A stretch of DNA of 64,000 nucleotides from Pararobbsia silviterrae (GCF_003628125.1 NZ_RBZU01000008.1:242676-306675), one strand, 5' to 3'; counted from the first letter of the stretch, positions 16,290 through 26,403 are shown. Program-made: numbers and translations. Notes: a model not told the origin generated them from the sequence alone.

Positions 16290-18686
16290 TCAGGCGCCCG
16301 CGTGGGCTTCCTGACGCGCGACGCTGCTCGTGCTTTCCATGCGCCACACGCGGCCGAGTTCACGGACCTGGCCGACCACATTGACCTTCGCATGCAGCGG
16401 CACGTTCGCGCTCGACGGACCGACCTGGATGTCGAAGACACCCGGCTCGACGACGCGCTTGAGCGCGGCATTGGTCAGATTCAGCATGTCGACGGGCACG
16501 CGCAGCGTCACGCGCGCGGTCTCGCCGGCCTTGAGCGCCACGCGCGCGAACGCCTTGAGCTCCTTGACCGGACGCACTGCCGACGCGAGTTCGTCGCGCA
16601 CGTAAAGCTGCACGACCTCGACGCCGTCACGCGCGCCGGTATTCGTCAGATCGAAACTCGCGACGACCTCGCCCGTCTCGATATCGAGCGTGTCCTTCTC
16701 GATCGAGAGATTCGCGTAGTCGAACGTCGTATAGGTCAGGCCATGTCCGAACGGATAGCGGCTGCCGAAGTGGAAGGCGATCGGCGTGCCCGCGCTCTTG
16801 AGCTTGTGGTTATAGAAGTACGGCATCGCGCCGACGCTCTTGGGTACCGAGACGACGAGACGGCCCGACGGCGTGGCCTTGCCCGAGATCAGGTTCGCGA
16901 GCGCGACGCCGGCCTGCTGGCCCGGCGCGAATGCCATCGCGAGCGCGGCGAGCTGGTGTTCGACGCCGTTGAGCAGATAAGGACGGCCGCCCGTGAGCAC
17001 GGCGATCGTCGGCTTGCCCGTCGCGACGACGGCTTCGAGCAGTTGCTGCTGGACGCCGGGCAGGTTCAGCGAATCGGTATCGGAGCCTTCGCCGACGGTG
17101 CCCGTCTGGAACAGGCCCGCGAGATCGCCGACGAACACGATCGCGAGATCGCTGTCGCGCGCGGTCTGCACGGCGGCGTCGATGAGGCTCGTGTCGCGCG
17201 ACACCGGCGATTCGAGGCTCAGCGTCGAGCCGTCGGTCACGTCGCCCGGAAACACGGGCGCGCCGGCCTTGCGTTCGCCGAGGATCACGCAGCCCGGCGC
17301 GTACCGGACCGCATCGCCGTAGACGGCCTGCAGGCCCGCGAGCGGCGTCACGATGTCCGACGCGTCGGACGTCATGTCGTTGATGATCAGGTGGACCGGG
17401 AAGCTGTAGCCGCCAAGCATCGCGAGCGGATCGTTCGCGGTCGGCCCGATCACGGCGATCCTCTTGCCCGCGTTCGGCGCGATCGGCAGGATGCCGTTGT
17501 TTTCGAGCAGCACGAGCGACTGCTCGGCGGCTTGCTCGGCGAGCGCCTTGGCGTTCGCGTTCTGCAGGTCGATCTTGTTTTCGTCGGTGTACGGATTCTC
17601 GAAGAGGCCGAGACGGAATTTCTCGGTCAGCACGCGGCTCACGATCTCGTCGATCTTGGCCGTCGTGATCTGGCCGCGTTCGAGCGCCTGGCGCAGATGC
17701 GCGGCGCAATCGTCGCCGGGCAGCTCGACGTCGAGGCCCGCGTTGAACGATTGAGCCGCGGCCTCGGCCGGATCGGCGGCCACGCCGTGGTGTTGATAGA
17801 GCAGGCTCACGCCGACGTAGTCGGCCACGACGAGGCCGTCGAAGCCCCATTGGTTGCGCAGTACTTCGGTCAGCAGATAGTGCGAGCTGTGCGCGGGTTC
17901 GTTGTCGACGTCATGGTAGGCGGGCATGACCGAGCCCGCGTTGGCCTGCTTGACGGCCATTTCGAACGGCAGCAGGAAGATGTCGCTGAGTTCGCGCGGT
18001 CCGAGGTGCACGGGGGCGTGGTTGCGCGCGCCTTCGCTGAACGAGTGGCCGACATAGTGCTTGAGCGTCGCGAGGAGGTCGCGATGCTTGCCCTGGAGGC
18101 CGCGCACGTAGCGCGTCGCCAGCACGCCGATCAGATAGGGGTCTTCGCCGAAGGTCTCTTCGGTGCGGCCCCAGCGCACGTCACGCGAGACGTCGAGCAC
18201 GGGCGCGAGGCCCTGATGGCAGCCGATGCTGCGCGCTTCGTCGCCGATCGCGGCGGCGATCTGCTCGATGAGTTCGGGGTTCCACGTCGTGCCGTAGTTG
18301 ATCGCGGCCGGGAACAGCGTCGCGCCGCGCGTCATGAGGCCGACGAGACATTCTTCATGCGAGAGCGCGGGAATGCCGAGGCGCGTTTCTTCGCGGAGGA
18401 ATTTTTGCAGCGCATTGAGCGCGCGCACGCCTTCGCGCGCATCGACGCTATGGCTGCCGAGCGGCCGCGTGATCTGGCCGAGACCGAGCTTCAGGCGCGC
18501 CTGCAGTTGCGACTGGTCGCTTTCGCCCGTGAATGCATCGCCGCGCGTGCGGTGCAGGCCGTCTTGGGACAGAAACAGCCAGAACGCGTGCATCTGGGCG
18601 ATCTTTTCTTCGATCGTCATGCGGGCGAGCAAATCGGCGACGCGTTCGGGAATCGGGCGTGACGGGTCTTGATACGGGTGGCTCAT
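16290..18686 (-). CDS. Glycoside hydrolase family 3 beta-glucosidase
   Basis: This 798-residue enzyme has the full GH3 layout: an N-terminal barrel with TLKHYVGHS at about 207-215 and the nucleophile Asp289 in GFDGLVVADYVG, an alpha/beta sandwich domain, and a C-terminal fibronectin-III-like domain (about 690-790). The acid/base residue should lie in the sandwich domain, in the region with FAPGQQAG. No signal peptide is visible from the ATG at 18686, so it is cytoplasmic, unlike periplasmic BglX. It would cleave terminal beta-linked glucose or xylose from imported oligosaccharides. It is divergent from the zur-like gene, with about 370 bases between them. Confidence 0.9.
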   Translation of the reverse strand: MSHPYQDPSRPIPERVADLLARMTIEEKIAQMHAFWLFLSQDGLHRTRGDAFTGESDQSQLQARLKLGLGQITRPLGSHSVDAREGVRALNALQKFLREETRLGIPALSHEECLVGLMTRGATLFPAAINYGTTWNPELIEQIAAAIGDEARSIGCHQGLAPVLDVSRDVRWGRTEETFGEDPYLIGVLATRYVRGLQGKHRDLLATLKHYVGHSFSEGARNHAPVHLGPRELSDIFLLPFEMAVKQANAGSVMPAYHDVDNEPAHSSHYLLTEVLRNQWGFDGLVVADYVGVSLLYQHHGVAADPAEAAAQSFNAGLDVELPGDDCAAHLRQALERGQITTAKIDEIVSRVLTEKFRLGLFENPYTDENKIDLQNANAKALAEQAAEQSLVLLENNGILPIAPNAGKRIAVIGPTANDPLAMLGGYSFPVHLIINDMTSDASDIVTPLAGLQAVYGDAVRYAPGCVILGERKAGAPVFPGDVTDGSTLSLESPVSRDTSLIDAAVQTARDSDLAIVFVGDLAGLFQTGTVGEGSDTDSLNLPGVQQQLLEAVVATGKPTIAVLTGGRPYLLNGVEHQLAALAMAFAPGQQAGVALANLISGKATPSGRLVVSVPKSVGAMPYFYNHKLKSAGTPIAFHFGSRYPFGHGLTYTTFDYANLSIEKDTLDIETGEVVASFDLTNTGARDGVEVVQLYVRDELASAVRPVKELKAFARVALKAGETARVTLRVPVDMLNLTNAALKRVVEPGVFDIQVGPSSANVPLHAKVNVVGQVRELGRVWRMESTSSVARQEAHAGA

Positions 18687-19055
18687 GGCAAGGCGGCAGT
18701 CAAGGGAGGGGGCGACCCCGGAAAGGGCGAACGGGCGTCGAGGGCGTCGAGCGCGCCGCGTGGCGCGGCGCACGGGCCTTCTCCCGTCCGAGTTGCGGGC
18801 AAGCATATCCAAAAGCCCGTGGCATGCGTTTGTGAAATTGACGATCCGCGCGGGCATTCTTTTGCGTTAAAGCGAGCGTTACGCGCCGTCTATTGCACTG
18901 CATCATCGTGCATCGGGTACGCGCGTTTCCGATGCGCCCGGACCCGCGCGGCGCGGGGCGCGGCGGGCGAAATCCGGTCCGGCTCGCGCGTCGGCCCCGC
19001 CGGGCGCGGCAGCCCTTATAATTCCGCCATATCCCGTCTTCCGAGCGATCCGATC
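18687..19055. promoter_or_regulatory. Divergent intergenic region between GH3 and Zur-like genes
   Basis: This stretch must hold both promoters. A consensus TATAAT occurs at 19017-19022 in an otherwise very GC-rich context, 33 bases before the chosen regulator start, and is a good -10 candidate. No convincing -35 is visible at the right spacing. A GC-rich hairpin (GCGCCGCG, TGG, CGCGGCGC) lies near 18753-18771. I see no clear Zur palindrome. Confidence 0.4.
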
Positions 19056-19646
19056 TTGCCGCACGATTCCCCCCACGCGCATGCGCACGACAGCACGCAC
19101 CGGCACGCGTTGGCCGAGGGCGATGCTGCGGTGCCTTCACCCGAGCAGATCGAGCGTTCGCTCGATATCGCCGACGAGTATTGCCAGGCACGCGGCGAAC
19201 GTCTGACGCCGATCCGCCGCAAGGTGCTCGGGCTGCTGCTCGCGAGCGGCCGCGCGACGAAGGCCTACGCGCTGCTCGATCAAATGCGCGATATGCATCC
19301 GGGGTCGGCGCCGCCGACCGTTTATCGCGCACTCGACTTCCTGTTGTCGGCGAACCTGATCCACCGGATCGAGACGATCAATGCGTTTTCGGTCTGCCAC
19401 GACCTCACGCATTGCCAGCACGGGATTCTGATGGTCTGCCAGGATTGCGGCCGGGTCGAGGAGCTTCACGAGCCGAAACTGCGCAAGACGCTGATCGCGC
19501 AGGTCAAGCAGTCGGGGTATCGGCTCAGCGGCGAAGAAATCGAACTCAAGGGGCTGTGCCCCGATTGCCAGGCGCGCGCCGAAGGCAAACCCGCCAAGCG
19601 CGGTAAGGAATCCCACAGCGATACGACGGACGCACAGTCCGCGTAA
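19056..19646 (+). CDS. zur: Fur-family zinc uptake regulator (Zur-like)
   Basis: The protein of about 196 residues has a His-rich N-terminus (SPHAHAHDSTHRHA) and a Fur-type winged helix: RLTPIRRKVLGLLL, then APPTVYRALDFLL as the recognition region. The dimerisation domain has Zn-binding CQDCG and CPDC pairs and HDLTHCQHG. This pattern fits Zur more closely than Fur or PerR. It should repress zinc uptake genes when zinc-loaded. The start is a TTG at 19056 chosen by N-terminal context, and no in-frame ATG exists near it. No zinc transporter gene is adjacent. Confidence 0.82.
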   Translation: MPHDSPHAHAHDSTHRHALAEGDAAVPSPEQIERSLDIADEYCQARGERLTPIRRKVLGLLLASGRATKAYALLDQMRDMHPGSAPPTVYRALDFLLSANLIHRIETINAFSVCHDLTHCQHGILMVCQDCGRVEELHEPKLRKTLIAQVKQSGYRLSGEEIELKGLCPDCQARAEGKPAKRGKESHSDTTDAQSA

Positions 19647-20310
19647 GAAGTTCATGCGGTCCGCATGAGTCGCGCGACATGACCCGTGAGACGTGCGACA
19701 CGAGGTGCGATATGACGCGCGACACGACGCGCGTCAGGTCAAGACGCATGTCCACTCACTAGCACGGTTTCGTGCCACTCCCTGTTTCATTTCGACGATG
19801 CGATCGGGCGGGATGTCACGCCTGCGATTCGACACGCGATCCGCTTTGAAATGAATTGTAACTGTCGACGGCACAGTCACATCGAGTGTGTCGACATGCC
19901 GATTCATACGCTCGTTTGTATCGAACGTATGTGCGATTACCGGCACGCGAGCCACGTGCTTTCCCACTATTCGAATTTATTGATGGCTTTAGACGCGCCG
20001 TCACGCCTGCGCGTTTAACGCATTGATATTTCGCAAATTCGCGTGACGTCATGCATGCGTCCTGCGAGAGCGCAGGCGTTGGCTAACGGTAAGGACGGTG
20101 TCATTGACGCGAAATTTCCGTTTGGTCGAATCACGCCCGCAGTTCTGAACACTACCCACGAATTCGAAAAAAGCGATTGTCAGCTCGATAGGCGAGTCCC
20201 CCAAGGACGCTCGCTCGACGCCGACCGACCTTGCTCGTCCCTAAAAAATGACGATCGTCCGAATACGTGGTCGCCCCTAAGCCACCATCGGAATCGGAGT
20301 TTGCACACTC
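19647..20310. other. Gene-free stretch before the phosphoesterase gene
   Basis: These 660 bases hold no supported gene. The first 100 bases contain short irregular repeats of a GCGACA-type motif. A 12-base direct repeat, GTCACGCCTGCG, occurs near 19815 and 19999. An imperfect inverted repeat with TGTCGAC and GTCGACA arms lies near 19863-19896. The composition is closer to even GC/AT than the neighbouring genes, so the stretch may include a long regulated promoter for the lipoprotein hydrolases that follow. Confidence 0.45.
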
Positions 20311-22014
20311 ATGTCTTGGAATCGCGTTTTACCCATCTGCATGGCCTCGGCGCTCGCGCTGAGCGCATGCGGAAGCAGTAGCTCGTCGCCATCGGCGAGT
20401 GCGGGCGCCAGTACGGCGTCAAATGTAAGCGTGCAGGATGCAGTTTCGACCGCGACGCCGATCAAGCATCTCGTGGTCATCTACGGCGAGAACAATTCGT
20501 TCGACCACTACTTCGGCGTGTATCCGGTTGCGGCGAATCTGTCCGGCGAGCCTGCATTTACCGCCAAGGCAGGGACGCCGGCCGTCAACGGGTTGACGAC
20601 CGCGCTGATCGACAGCAATCCGAACAGCACGGCCGCGGGCAACGGCGCGAACCAGAAGGGTCCGTTCCGCCTCGATCGCACGGAGGCCGACACGCTGGAT
20701 CAGACGCACACCTACACGCCTGAACAGGAAGCGTACGACAACGGCGCGATGGATCTGTTTCCCGAGTACACGGGCACGAACACCGTCAGTTCGACGGGCG
20801 CATTCGGCACGCCGGGTCTTGTGATGGGCTATTTCGACGGCAATACGGTCACGGCCTACTGGAACTACGCTCAGAACTTCGCGATGAGCGACAACATGTA
20901 CACGGACACGTACGGTCCCTCGACGCCGGGCGCGATCGAGGTGGTGTCCGGTCAGACCAACGGCGCACAACCCAGCACGGAGGCCGCGGTCAGCGGCGAG
21001 ATACTGGCCGACGGCGCCGGTGGTTACACGCAGATCGGCGATGCCGACCCGACGGGAGACACGTGCGCGACGGGCACCACGAGCACGATGTCGTCGAGCA
21101 ACAAGAACATCGGGAATCTGCTCAGCGAAGCCGGTATTACGTGGGGCGGGTTTACGGGCGGCTTCGATCTGACGCAGGTCAACCCCAACGGTACCGTCGG
21201 CTGCAGTCGCACGACGCTTTCCACCGTGCTGAACTCGTCGCCTAACGATTACGTTCCGCATCACAACTGGTTCCAGTACTACGCAAGCACGGCGAACTAC
21301 GCGCACACGCGCCCGAGTTCCCCGGCAACGATCGGCTATACCGATCCGCTCGACTCGACCGGCACCCCCGTGCATCACCAGTACGACGTCAACGACTTCT
21401 TTTCGGCTGTCTCGTCGGGCAATTTCCCGTCGGTCAGTTATCTGAAGGCGCCGTCGATCGACGACGGCCATCCGGGCAACTCGGATCCGCTCGACGAGCA
21501 GCGTTTCGTGACGACGGTCGTGAACTTCCTCCAACAGCAGCCCGATTGGAAGAACACCGCCGTGATCATCACGTATGACGACTCGGATGGTTGGTACGAC
21601 CACCAATACACGGCGCCGACATCGTCGTCGTTCGACGCGACCGCGGATCAGCTCAACGGAGCCGGTCAGTGCACGAGCTCGGGCGCGCAGCAGGGCATCG
21701 GCGTGCAGGGCACCGTCGTGAACGGTCGTTGCGGTCCGGGTACGCGCATTCCGTTGATGGTGATTTCGCCGTATGCACGGTCCAACTACGTCGACCACAC
21801 GCTGATTACGCAGGCCTCGGTCGTCCAATTCATCGAAGACAACTGGTTGGGCGGCAAGCGCATCGGCAACGGTTCGCATGACGCGACGACGGGCAGCCTG
21901 ATGGGTCTGTTCGATTTCACCAACGGCGGCAGCACGCCGAAGCTCTATCTCGATCAGAGCGAGGGCACGGTGCTTACGGTGCCGCCCGCACTGCCGACCT
22001 TGCCGGTGAGCTGA
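20311..22014 (+). CDS. Lipoprotein phosphoesterase (acid phosphatase/phospholipase C family)
   Basis: The 567-residue product has a lipoprotein signal with cysteine at residue 20 (LSAC), followed by a Ser-rich linker. The body matches the phosphoesterase family of AcpA and bacterial phospholipase C: ENNSFDHYFG at 60-69, MSDNMYTDTYGPSTPG in the middle, and a metal-binding YDDSDGWYDH late in the protein. The nucleophile is probably Ser/Thr in the TDTYGPSTPG region. It should act at the cell surface or in the periplasm on phosphomonoesters or phosphodiesters. It lies 49 bases before a lipoprotein mannosidase gene, suggesting a joint role in digesting a phosphorylated polymer. Confidence 0.88.
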   Translation: MSWNRVLPICMASALALSACGSSSSSPSASAGASTASNVSVQDAVSTATPIKHLVVIYGENNSFDHYFGVYPVAANLSGEPAFTAKAGTPAVNGLTTALIDSNPNSTAAGNGANQKGPFRLDRTEADTLDQTHTYTPEQEAYDNGAMDLFPEYTGTNTVSSTGAFGTPGLVMGYFDGNTVTAYWNYAQNFAMSDNMYTDTYGPSTPGAIEVVSGQTNGAQPSTEAAVSGEILADGAGGYTQIGDADPTGDTCATGTTSTMSSSNKNIGNLLSEAGITWGGFTGGFDLTQVNPNGTVGCSRTTLSTVLNSSPNDYVPHHNWFQYYASTANYAHTRPSSPATIGYTDPLDSTGTPVHHQYDVNDFFSAVSSGNFPSVSYLKAPSIDDGHPGNSDPLDEQRFVTTVVNFLQQQPDWKNTAVIITYDDSDGWYDHQYTAPTSSSFDATADQLNGAGQCTSSGAQQGIGVQGTVVNGRCGPGTRIPLMVISPYARSNYVDHTLITQASVVQFIEDNWLGGKRIGNGSHDATTGSLMGLFDFTNGGSTPKLYLDQSEGTVLTVPPALPTLPVS

Positions 22015-22063
22015 TCGCGTCCCGACAAAACAGACCACACAGAACACAGTCACGAGGAATCTT

Positions 22064-24931
22064 ATGTTGAACAGGACTAGGGTGCTGACAGCCAGCATCC
22101 TGACAATGACGGCGCTCGCGCTGGCCGCGTGCGGCGGCGGCGGCAGCGACGGTAGCGTCAATACGCCGGCCGCCACGAGCGGCGCTGCGGTCGGCGGCGT
22201 CGCGACGGGCTTGACCGCGTACGTCAATCCGCTGATCGGCACGGCGCCGGGCTTGTCGCCGAATCCGACCGCGCACGGCGCGGGCGGCAATACCTTGCCG
22301 GCAGCAGGCTTGCCTTCGGGCATGGTGCAATGGGGTCCCGACTCGAGCAATACGAGCACGTCGGCAGAGAGCCTGGAGCCGGGCGCGCCCGCGGGCTACT
22401 ACTACGACTACAACGTGATTCAGGATTTCAGCCTGACGCACATGAGCGGTACGGGCGGTACGGGTAACGACGGCGAATTCCCGATCCTGCCGACGGTGGG
22501 GCCGGCGGTGTCGGTGCCGACCTTCTCGCACAGCAACGAAGTCGCGCATCCGGGCTACTACGCCGTGACGCTCGACAACGGCGTGAAGGTCGAATTGACC
22601 GCGACCGTACGCAGCGGCTACGGCCGCTTCACCTATCCGGCAGGCGCGCCGGCGCTCGTGGTCGTCAACGCGACGCGGACCAATACGAGCACATCGGTCA
22701 CGGGTTCGATCGCGGCGGTGGGTAACACCGCGATCGAAGGCATCACGACGGGCGGGGGCTTCGAAGGCAACGCCACCAAGGTGCCCGTCTACATGTATGC
22801 GGAGTTCGATCAGCCGTTCCTCTCGTCGTCGACGATCACGAACGGCGTGGCGGATCTCGCGTTCAATCCGGGCGCGACCGTGCAGATGCGCGTCGGGATC
22901 TCGTACGTGAGCATCGCCAACGCGAAGCTCAATCTGCAGACCGAGAACGCCGCGTGGGATTTCAGCGCGACGGAGAAAGCGGCCGATGCGGCGTGGGAAC
23001 AACGCCTCGACCGGATCCGCGTGACGTCCACGGACACGACCGCGCTGACCAAGTTCTACACGGCCTTCTATCACACGTTGTGGGCGCCGAGCGTCTGGAG
23101 CGACGTCAACGGCCAGTACATGGGCTTCGACCAGGGCGTGCATACGCTCGCGACCGGTCAGACGGCGCAATACTCGGGCTTCTCGGGATGGGATGTGTAT
23201 CGATCGGAGATGCCGTTCCGCGCGTTCCTGTTCCCGACGGAAACGAGTGACATGGCGCAATCGCTCGTGAACGACGCCGATCAGTGCGGCGGGATTCCGC
23301 ACTGGGTCAACGACGACTATGAAGCGGGCGTGATGCCTGGCGATGCCGGTTCGCTGATGGTGGCGGGCGCTTACGCGTACGGCGCTACGAACTTCAACTC
23401 CGCCGACGCGCTGACGCACATGATCAAGCAGGCCAATGTGTACGGCAACACGTGTAACGGCACCTTGACGAACGGCGGACGCCAGACGTATCTGAAGTAT
23501 GGCTACATCACGTCGGGCGATACGGGTATTGCTTCGTCGACGCTCGAATACACGGGCAGCGATTTTGCGATCTCGCAATTCGCGGGGGCATTGGGCAATA
23601 CGACGATGCAGACGATCATCGGCGCGCGTTCGGCGTATTGGCAGAACGAAGTGGGCACGGAGACGCCGCCGCTGATCTCGGGGCGGACCACGGCCGGCGC
23701 GTTCAACACTGAAACGCAGACGAGCACGGGCGACTACGATCAGGGCAGCGCCGAGCAGTACACGTATATGGTGCCGTTCAATATGGCCGGGCTGGTCACG
23801 GCGCTGGGCGGCAATACGACGGTGCAAACGCGACTGGGCACGTTCTTCTCCGAGCTGAACGCGGGGCCGAGCGCGGCTTACCTCTATATCGGCAATGAAC
23901 CGGGCTTCGGTACGCCTTGGATCTATGACTACGTCGGTGCCCCGGCGTCGTCGCAGGCGCTGATCCAGAAGATCGTGACGACGCAGTTCAGTACGACGCC
24001 GGGCGGTCTGCCGGGCAACGACGACATGGGCGCGACGTCGAGCTGGTATGTCTGGGCTTCGCTCGGGATGTATCCGGGGATTCCGGGTGTGGCCGGCTTC
24101 GAGTTGGCGAGCCCGCAGTTCTCGGCCATCACGATCACGCTCGAGAGCGGCAAGACGATCCAGATCAACGCAAGCGGTGCGCCGACCTCGCCGTATGTGT
24201 CGAGCCTCAGCGTCAACGGTACGGCGCAGACGAGCACGTGGCTTCCGTTCAGCGCCGTGCAGAACGGCGGTACGTTGAACTTCGGAATGAGCGGATCGGC
24301 TTCGTCGTGGGGCACGGATGTGGCCGATGCGCCGCCGTCGTATGGTCTGCCGGTCTACGCGAACATGGCGGCCGCGTTCAATCTGCATAGCGCCGCACCG
24401 GACGGATCGTCGAACACCGACGGCACGGGAGCGGACTTCGACGGGCAGTTGTCGGCGTATTCGTCGACGGCGATGGCCGTGACCGACGGTCAGGTGTTGA
24501 GTGTCGACGGCACCACGTTCACGTGGGGCAGCACTACGACGGGTCTCGACAACGCGATCTCGATGGGGCAGACGGTCGACATGCCGAGTGCGACGGGTAC
24601 GACGCTCGTGGTGCTGGGTGCCGCGAACAACGGTCCGAGTTCCGGCACCATCACGCTGAACTACACCGACGGCACCTCGTCGACCGCCACGCTGACGTTG
24701 CCCGACTGGACCAACGGGGGCGCCGCGATCTCGGCAACCAATCTCGTGGCCGATCGGGTCGCGCTGACGTCGGCTCACCGGTTGACGCCGGCGGGCAGCA
24801 CGGACACGACCACGGCCTACATCTACTACGAAGAAATTCCGCTCACGGCCGGCGAAACGCTTGCCAGCGTGAAATTGCCGACGATTATTTCGGCCGGCAA
24901 GATGCACATCTTCGGGTTGGCGACGAAGTAA
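22064..24931 (+). CDS. Lipoprotein GH92 alpha-mannosidase
   Basis: The 955-residue protein has a lipoprotein signal with cysteine at residue 23 (LAAC), a Gly/Ser linker, and a complete GH92 catalytic region starting at YVNPLIGT and including PGNDDMGATSSWYVW, a family signature with the likely catalytic acids. GH92 enzymes are Ca-dependent exo-alpha-mannosidases. After about residue 745 comes an extra beta-rich domain, possibly a carbohydrate-binding or NPCBM-like module. Codon use is less GC-extreme than its neighbours, with many Thr and Asn residues. Two hairpins end the unit. Confidence 0.88.
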   Translation: MLNRTRVLTASILTMTALALAACGGGGSDGSVNTPAATSGAAVGGVATGLTAYVNPLIGTAPGLSPNPTAHGAGGNTLPAAGLPSGMVQWGPDSSNTSTSAESLEPGAPAGYYYDYNVIQDFSLTHMSGTGGTGNDGEFPILPTVGPAVSVPTFSHSNEVAHPGYYAVTLDNGVKVELTATVRSGYGRFTYPAGAPALVVVNATRTNTSTSVTGSIAAVGNTAIEGITTGGGFEGNATKVPVYMYAEFDQPFLSSSTITNGVADLAFNPGATVQMRVGISYVSIANAKLNLQTENAAWDFSATEKAADAAWEQRLDRIRVTSTDTTALTKFYTAFYHTLWAPSVWSDVNGQYMGFDQGVHTLATGQTAQYSGFSGWDVYRSEMPFRAFLFPTETSDMAQSLVNDADQCGGIPHWVNDDYEAGVMPGDAGSLMVAGAYAYGATNFNSADALTHMIKQANVYGNTCNGTLTNGGRQTYLKYGYITSGDTGIASSTLEYTGSDFAISQFAGALGNTTMQTIIGARSAYWQNEVGTETPPLISGRTTAGAFNTETQTSTGDYDQGSAEQYTYMVPFNMAGLVTALGGNTTVQTRLGTFFSELNAGPSAAYLYIGNEPGFGTPWIYDYVGAPASSQALIQKIVTTQFSTTPGGLPGNDDMGATSSWYVWASLGMYPGIPGVAGFELASPQFSAITITLESGKTIQINASGAPTSPYVSSLSVNGTAQTSTWLPFSAVQNGGTLNFGMSGSASSWGTDVADAPPSYGLPVYANMAAAFNLHSAAPDGSSNTDGTGADFDGQLSAYSSTAMAVTDGQVLSVDGTTFTWGSTTTGLDNAISMGQTVDMPSATGTTLVVLGAANNGPSSGTITLNYTDGTSSTATLTLPDWTNGGAAISATNLVADRVALTSAHRLTPAGSTDTTTAYIYYEEIPLTAGETLASVKLPTIISAGKMHIFGLATK

Positions 24932-24953
24932 GCAGCGAGTCGAGTGGGATCAG

Positions 24954-24975
24954 CCGAGACTCGTGGGAGTCTCGG
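24954..24975 (+). terminator. First of two hairpins after the GH92 gene
   Basis: A perfect 9-bp stem (CCGAGACTC and GAGTCTCGG) with a GTGG loop starts 22 bases after the GH92 stop. There is no T-run, so it probably protects or assists the stronger terminator that follows. Confidence 0.55.
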
Positions 24976-24977
24976 CG

Positions 24978-25019
24978 CGGGCCTGGCGCGAAAGTCATTG
25001 CGCCGGGCCCGTGTTTTTT
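24978..25019 (+). terminator. Intrinsic terminator after GH92 gene
   Basis: A 12-bp GC-rich stem with one G-T pair, a 10-base loop, and a run of six T residues at 25014-25019 forms a textbook Rho-independent terminator for the phosphoesterase-mannosidase unit. Confidence 0.92.
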
Positions 25020-25226
25020 CATCAGGTATGATGCGCGGACCTTGACGGTCACCGATGGTGACGATGACTCCACGATTCAAGTGATCGCAATCCTGAATAA
25101 GTTTGCCGATGCTCGAACGCAATCGAGCGCGATAGCAACGACGATGCCGATCGGGCACGTGTTTCGACCCGATGCGCCTGATGGCACGCACGGTCATTCG
25201 GTCTTCCTCGATATGAGCCGGCGACC

Positions 25227-26327
25227 TTGAGCGCGCGGCTTTTTTCTTCGTGGCGCAGTGGTTTCGGTAAGACAGTTCGAACCCCATCACGCGTCGCGCT
25301 GCTCTGCGCGGTACTGCCATTCCCTGCATTCGCGGATTGCGACGATCATTTTGCCGATCGCATGGCGCCGCAATCGTCATCCGCGTCACCGGCACGCGTG
25401 ACCGATGACGTTCATCTGCTGTGTTTCCGATCCTTTACGGTGCTCGAGTCCGGCACGACGCGCACGGCGGTCTGGTCGGCCGAGGCGCTGACGCGCGATC
25501 ACGTGCTCGCCGCGCGCGAACTGCGCCGCGACAACGTATTCCATGCCGAGGACGCGATCGCGCCGAGCGACCGCGCGGAACTCGGCGACTATGTGCGCTC
25601 GGGATGGGACCGCGGTCATATGACACCGTCGGGCGACATGCCCGATGCGGAGTCGCAGGCCGAATCGTTCTCGCTCGCGAACATGATTCCGCAGGCGCCG
25701 CGCAACAACCGCCGGCTCTGGGAACACATCGAGGCCAGCACGCGCACGCTCGCGAAATCGGCGGGTGAGGTCTACGTCGTGACGGGGCCCGGCTATACGA
25801 GTGCGAAGCCGAGCTGGCTCAACGGGCGCGTGCGCATTCCCGATCTCGTCTGGAAAGCCGTCTATGTGCCGCACCAGGGCGCGGGCGCGTATCTCGTGCG
25901 CAACGACGCGGGCCGTGATTACGCGATCGTCTCGATCGCGGACATGACACGGCTCACGGGCATCGATCCGTTTCCGTCGCTTGCTGCGTCGATGCGGCAG
26001 ACGCCCTATGGATTGCCGTCGCCGACGCCGCATCGCGGCGAAGACGCGGACGTTCGCGTCGCGGTGGCGTCATTGCTCGGACGCGGCGAGACGGTCGATG
26101 TCGCGTCGTCGCGCGACGGCGCGGGCGTCGGCGCGGTCAAGCGCGAGGGGCGGCGTCGCCGGCGCGAGACGGCGCATGACGATGGTGAAGATCGCGCATC
26201 GGCGCCGCTCGGGCGGCGGACCTGGGTGCCGATCGATATCCTCGCGACGCTGGAATCGGCGATCGAACAGACCGGACAGATGCTCTGGCAATGGCTCGAC
26301 CGCGCGTGGCGCGATGCGTTGCGGTAA
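25227..26327 (+). CDS. Secreted DNA/RNA non-specific endonuclease
   Basis: The 366-residue protein has a signal-like hydrophobic stretch (VALLCAVLPFPAFA) cleaved about residue 36, then a Serratia-nuclease-type domain. The catalytic DRGHM motif is at about residues 128-132, with the metal-binding Asn in SLANMIPQ. It cuts DNA and RNA outside the cytoplasm. The family domain ends near residue 265. The roughly 100 remaining residues are unusual: a strongly basic KREGRRRRRE patch and a C-terminal amphipathic helix. The start is a TTG at 25227 and is uncertain. No immunity gene is evident nearby. Confidence 0.82.
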   Translation: MSARLFSSWRSGFGKTVRTPSRVALLCAVLPFPAFADCDDHFADRMAPQSSSASPARVTDDVHLLCFRSFTVLESGTTRTAVWSAEALTRDHVLAARELRRDNVFHAEDAIAPSDRAELGDYVRSGWDRGHMTPSGDMPDAESQAESFSLANMIPQAPRNNRRLWEHIEASTRTLAKSAGEVYVVTGPGYTSAKPSWLNGRVRIPDLVWKAVYVPHQGAGAYLVRNDAGRDYAIVSIADMTRLTGIDPFPSLAASMRQTPYGLPSPTPHRGEDADVRVAVASLLGRGETVDVASSRDGAGVGAVKREGRRRRRETAHDDGEDRASAPLGRRTWVPIDILATLESAIEQTGQMLWQWLDRAWRDALR

Positions 26328-26403
26328 CGAAAAGCGCGGAAAGAGGGTGCAGTGCGGGGGGCGCGGTAAGAAAACGCGGTAAAGGAACGCGATGGGGCGC
26401 GCT

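Noticed and set aside
21974..24907. Long minus-strand open frame across the GH92 gene
   Set aside because: Arg-rich shadow product without motifs; the plus strand has a lipoprotein signal and GH92 signatures.
25048..25062. Palindrome GTCACC-GAT-GGTGAC upstream of the nuclease gene
   Set aside because: Too short and unsupported by a clear promoter to be reported as an operator, though it sits in the right place.
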